A stretch of 64,000 bases of DNA. It comes from Inia geoffrensis (Eukaryota > Chordata > Mammalia > Artiodactyla > Iniidae). The DNA is taken from contig CM070910.1 of assembly GCA_036417435.1 (NCBI GenBank), positions 68,976,784 to 69,040,783 of the forward strand, read 5' to 3'. This document shows positions 60,104-64,000 of the stretch, piece by piece (position 1 is the stretch's first letter; each line of letters starts with the position of its first letter). The notes below the pieces were generated by a model, which saw only the letters and a program-made list of their open reading frames with translations, had not been told where the DNA came from and searched no databases. The position numbers and the translations under genes were made by a program.

Positions 60104-60892
60104 CTAATAATTCTTTTCTTTTGAATTAATTTCTATTGGGGTACAGTTGCTTTCCAATGTTGTGTTAGTTTCTGCTATACAGCAAAGTGTATCAGCTGTA
60201 CACATACATATATCCCCTCTTTTTTGGATTTCCTTCCCATTTAGGTCACCCCAGAGCACCGAGTAGAGTTCCCTGTGCTCTACAGCAGGTTCTTATTAGT
60301 TATCTATTTTATACATAGTATCAATAGTGTATATATGTCAATCCCCATCTCCCAGTTCCTCCCACCCCCCACTTCCCCCTTAGTATCCATACATTTGTTC
60401 TCTATGTCTGTGTTTCTATTTCTGCTTTGCAAATAAGATCATCTGTACCATTTTTCTAGATGGGTTAATATACGATATTTGTGTTTTCTCTTTCTGACTT
60501 ACTTCATTCTGTATGACAGTCTCTAGGTCCATCCATGTCTCTACAGATGACTCAGTTTCATTCCTTTTTATGCCTGAGTAATATTCCACTGTATATATGT
60601 ACCACATCTTCTTTATCCGTTCCTCTGTTGATGGACATTTAGGTTGCTTCCATGTCCTGGCTATTGTAAACAGTGTTGCAATGAACATTGGGATGCAGGT
60701 GTCTTTTTGAATTATGGTTTTCTCTGGATATATGCCCAGGAGTGGGATTGCTGGGTCATATGGTAGTTCTATTTTTAGTTTTTAAGGAACTGTTCTCCAT
60801 AGTGGCTGTATCAATTTACGTTCCCACCAACAGTGCATGCATGTTCCCTTTTCTCCACACCCTGTCCAAGCATTTATTGTTTGTAGATTTTT

Positions 60893-61205
60893 AAAAATAT
60901 AAATTTATTTATTTATTTTTGGCTGAATTGGGTCTTTGTTTCTGCCCACAGGTTTTTCTTTTTGCGTCAAGCAGGGGCTACTTTTCATCATGGTGCATGG
61001 GCTTCTCATTGCAGTGGCTTCTCTTGCTGTGGAGCACGGGCTGTAGGTGCACGGGCTTCAGTAGTTGTGGCACACGGGCTTCAGTAGTTGTGGCGCACGG
61101 GCTTAGCTGCTCCGCGGTATGTGGAATCTTCCCAGATCAGGGCTTGAACCTGTTTCCCCTGCATTGGCAGGCGGATTCTTAACTATTGCACCACCAGGGA
61201 AGTCC
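60893..61205 (-). mobile_element. CHR-1-type long SINE nested in L1
   Basis: Inverted long form: AAATTTATTTATTTATTTTT tail, GTGGCTTCTCTTGCTGTGG, the GGGCTTCAGTAGTTGTGGC unit twice, GCTTAGCTGCTCCGCGG, CCTGCATTGGCAGGCGG and CACCACCAGGGAAGTCC. The target copy tgtttgtagattttt at 60878-60892 lies before it and tgttcgtagattttt at 61206-61220 lies after it. Confidence 0.95.
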
Positions 61206-61220
61206 TGTTCGTAGATTTTT

Positions 61221-61427
61221 ATTTATTTTTTTTTGCGGTACACGGGCCTCTCACTGCGGTGGCCTCTCCCGTTGCGTAGCACAGGCTCCGGATGCGCAGG
61301 CTCAGCGGCCGTGGCTCACGGGCCCAGCCACTCCGCGGCATGGGGGATCATCCTGGACCGGGGCACGAACCCGTGTCCCGTGCATCGGCAGGTGGACTCT
61401 CAACCACTGCGCCACCAGGGAAGCCCC
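61221..61427 (-). mobile_element. CHR-2-type SINE nested next to the long SINE
   Basis: Inverted CHR-2: ATTTATTTTTTTTTGCGGT, GGGCCTCTCACTGCGGTGGC, GGCTCAGCGGCCGTGGCTC, CCGTGCATCGGCAGGTGG and CGCCACCAGGGAAGCCCC. Its TSD is tgttcgtagattttt at 61206-61220 and 61428-61442, identical. The left copy is also the right TSD of the neighbouring long SINE. Confidence 0.97.
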
Positions 61428-61530
61428 TGTTCGTAGATTTTTTGATGATGGCCATCCTGGCCAGTGTGAGGTGATACCTCACTGTAGTTTTGATTTGCAT
61501 TTCTCTAATAATTAGTGAAGGTGAGAAGAA

Positions 61531-61959
61531 TGAAGCAAGGCTAACGTTGTGATTAGTAAATAATCAACAATCACTCTTGTTTTACAGAATATGTGGATGT
61601 TGGATCATTTTTGTGGTTTGGACAACGTTCATGTTTTTGTCTGAAAATGGTTTTCTATGAAGTTGTTTATATTCAGCAGCAGAATGCTATAGCCTAGTTG
61701 TGAGTGCCAGGCCAGGTCCTGGGGGTCAGGAGCTGCCATCCTCCTACTTTACTGTCTGTAGCAGAGAGTTGTGTTGTGAATATGAATGTCTATATATTGT
61801 GTCTTGGAAATTCTGGTATTCCTTAGGAACTTGCAAATAAAATTGATAACTTACAAGTTGCTATAACGGGCAAACGTGATTCCAAGATTTTATTACGCTA
61901 TGCGTCTGCCATTCTACTTTTGTGAGTGTGGGATTTATGCTGCCCTAGTTACAAAAATT
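61531..61959. other. unique non-coding DNA
   Basis: No gene or repeat recognised. Confidence 0.5.
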
Positions 61960-62165
61960 ATAGTAGTAGTAATAATAACACCTGACATTTATTGTGTCTA
62001 GTATGTACCAGAGAGCCCGTTAAGTGATCTATACTTGGGTCTCTTTTACTTCTCTCAAAAACCAGTGAGGTAGGTATAATTATAGATAATTATAAGCTTG
62101 GAGAGTGTGTATAACTTCCCCAAGGTCACACACAAAATAAGTGACAGAGACACAACACCTTTCCA
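61960..62165 (-). repeat. MIR SINE
   Basis: Inverted MIR: AATAATAACACCTGACATTT, ATTGTGTCTAGTATGTACCA, AACCAGTGAGGTAGGTATAA and CTTCCCCAAGGTCACACAC, followed by AGTGACAGAGAC. Confidence 0.88.
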
Positions 62166-64000
62166 TGTCTCTGTAACCTCAAATCCCATATCATTTCTGT
62201 TGATAAATGTTAATAAGATTTCAGAAGCTTGTTATTTTCTATTATCCGTAGAGAACAGGAAATACTAAAAGCAACAGCAGTGGCAATAATAACATAGGAA
62301 GTAAATTTTTGTTTAAAAAGTTTTGAGACTGCCTCCTTCCCCAAGATAGGGTTGGCTTGTTTTTTTTTTAACCTCAAGTTTATTGGATTACTTGATAGTT
62401 CCATTATGACTTTCCTTTCATCATCTTGCTCTTTCAGCTGATCCCAATTAATTGCTCTAGAATGACTTTCTCCTTTCCTAGATTTCTAGTCCCACTGGTG
62501 GGTAAAATTTAGGAAATATATTTCTCCAAAGCACAGTGAGGAACCCATCTGTGATGATATCAACCACAGATGATCACAAAGAAAGAAGCTCCCGACCTCG
62601 GTGGCATCAGACAACCCCCTCTGCTGGTCCCTTTTGGTAAAGGGCTGAGGAACTGGGACATCAGGGCAAAATATGGTGACATTTTTGGCTGACAATTCCT
62701 TTAGAAGATCTTCCTTTCTTAAGTTGCCCTTGAACTAGAGCATCGCATGGCAGATGCCATCTGGCCAGTAAAATTTCCCAAGAATTAACTCACCAAGGAA
62801 GCTTTATCTTTCACAAAGGTTTACCCAGGTTCTCATAAAGGGTCATGACTACTAAGTGACAGATTAGTCTTTAAAATTGCAACACTTTCCCACTCCATCT
62901 CCCCTGGGTTATACGTCTCTGAATGCCCACTTTCCCACACTACCTTCCCTTGTTGATCATGTCGGATTGCCCTCTAGGGTGTTGAGAAAATGGCAAAGGA
63001 GAGATAAGGGGCTATTTGGTTTAGGGATTATAGTGAAGGGGGAACCAGGCTTGGGAGCTCTCAGCCTTGCTAGTGTCTGTTTTAACCTCAGGGAAACCCA
63101 TCATTTCCAGGAGAAGGTACTCCAGGCCACAGAGAAGGAGATGATTGACTCCAGCCAATGCCTGTGCTTTGGTTTGAACAGAGCAGAATAAAGAGAAAGA
63201 ATGGGACATGAGCTGTCTCAAGACATTGTGTGAGCCAATCAACAGGAACAAATAATTATTAGTATTTATTTAATTGATGCCTAGAATTTTTACAGAGAGG
63301 AAACATTTTTGGCCTTTTTTTTTTCGGTCAAATGTTTAATCCAGCTATCTCCTAACGCTCTGCGTGTCCACGATGGCATTTCTTTCTAAGGCCTGGACAA
63401 CCATGGCTCCACTCTCGATTTATTTTACTGCAGAAGTCCAGCCCTTTACAAGGCTTCCCTCACTGATTATTTCTAGAACCTACAAGGAATGTTTGCAAGT
63501 GCTACAAACCTGTCCCAGCTGTACCTTATTATAGATCTATACCTCAGTCCTCCAAAGCATGGCTTCGACCAGATGATCATGTTTAACCAAATCTTATTGC
63601 TGGTTTAGAAATCTCAGAAGGGAATTAAAGTACAGAAAACTTAAAAATTGATATGAAACTAGATTTTGCCTAAGGTCTCCAGATGATGCCCCTGTAGGGG
63701 CCTTTATTGGTGTCTCTCTCCTTAGCCCATGACCTCTCTCCAGGTGCCAGTGCCAACCTGAATTTCCTTTCTCACCCAATCCAAGCCCTCAACCCCTCAG
63801 AAGTTTCCTCTCACCCCCAGGCTCAGAGCAGTGTCTGCTGGAATATAATTCCTGTTGTAAGGGGACAAACTTGTCATTGGGATATGGAACTCAGCCCCCT
63901 GACTTAAGAGAAAACCTTTTTTGCTCATCTTTGCTTACCCATTAGCTAAAATAGATGTTCTCCTAATACAAGAAAAGGACAATTTTCTCTTAAAGTTGAA
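62166..64000. other. unique non-coding DNA
   Basis: No gene or repeat family recognised. The 104-codon plus frame at 62877-63191 matches nothing known and has no support. Confidence 0.5.

Larger units (their letters stand above)
60113..61530 (-). mobile_element. L1 3' part, carrying two nested SINEs
   Basis: An inverted L1. The 3' UTR lies at 60113-60410 (GGTACAGTTGCTTTCCAATG, CCCTGTGCTCTACAGCAGG). The minus-strand frame 60688-60416 is the ORF2 C-terminus: TWKQPKCPSTEERIKKMWYI, YTVEYYSGIKRNE and WMDLETVIQNEVSQKEKTQI. More ORF2 follows at 60690-60892 and, after the SINEs, at 61443-61520 (CAAATCAAAACTACAGTGAG inverted). 5'-truncated and frame-broken. A possible TSD ctaataatt (60104, 61505) is doubtful because that string is also normal L1 sequence. 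Confidence 0.95.

Noticed and set aside
60104..61513. ctaataatt as the TSD of the L1
   Set aside because: The right-hand copy is part of normal L1 ORF2 sequence, so the match may be coincidental.

Overview
This is gene-poor nuclear DNA from a mammal, almost certainly a cetacean. The diagnostic signal is more than a dozen copies, on both strands, of tRNA-Glu-derived CHR-type SINEs that begin GGCTTCCCTGGTGGCGCAG. They come as a ~200-bp CHR-2-like form and a ~310-350-bp CHR-1-like form, most with clean target-site duplications (TSDs). CHR SINEs are known from whales, hippos and ruminants. No BovB LINE was noticed and CHR-2 copies are near-identical and abundant, which points to Cetacea; species cannot be told. 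L1 3' ends with intact TSDs and older mammalian repeats (MIR, L2, MER5, MER1, old L1) complete the picture.

I found no convincing protein-coding gene, rRNA, functional tRNA, CRISPR array or bacterial-type operon. All longer open frames are explained by SINEs, L1 ORF2 fragments, microsatellites or chance.

Layout: 1-4.1 kb unique, partly AT-rich. 4.1-6.6 kb MIRs, a MER1-like hAT element with an 8-bp TSD, a MIR disrupted by a TA/TG microsatellite, a CHR-2 SINE and an L2. 9.5-10.3 kb a 5'-truncated L1. 13.4-17.6 kb a cluster of five CHR SINEs with MER5A, L2 and MIR. 17.6-24.5 kb mostly unique. 24.5-26.9 kb SINE, L1, SINE, MIR. 27.9-30.8 kb a layered retroviral-LTR complex: two LTRs of one family face each other tail to tail, and the left one is split by a younger L1 and by a second, different LTR carrying a tRNA-Glu-like stretch. 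30.9-35.6 kb L2 and MIR. 36.5-38.5 kb old L1 pieces. 40.0-41.5 kb L2 and MIR. 44.7-45.2 kb a probable solo LTR. 46.3-50.6 kb an old L1 split by three SINEs and another L1 tail. 55.05-56.53 kb an almost identical 308-bp direct duplication flanking ~0.87 kb. 60.1-61.5 kb an L1 in which two SINEs inserted successively into the same short target. The remainder is unique non-coding sequence.

Nothing here forms a pathway. The story is the order of retrotransposon insertions, which overlaps and TSDs let one read. The most notable items are the recent 308-bp duplication, the twice-used SINE target, the inverted and nested LTRs, and an A-tract flanked by a 14-bp repeat that resembles a bodiless retroinsertion.
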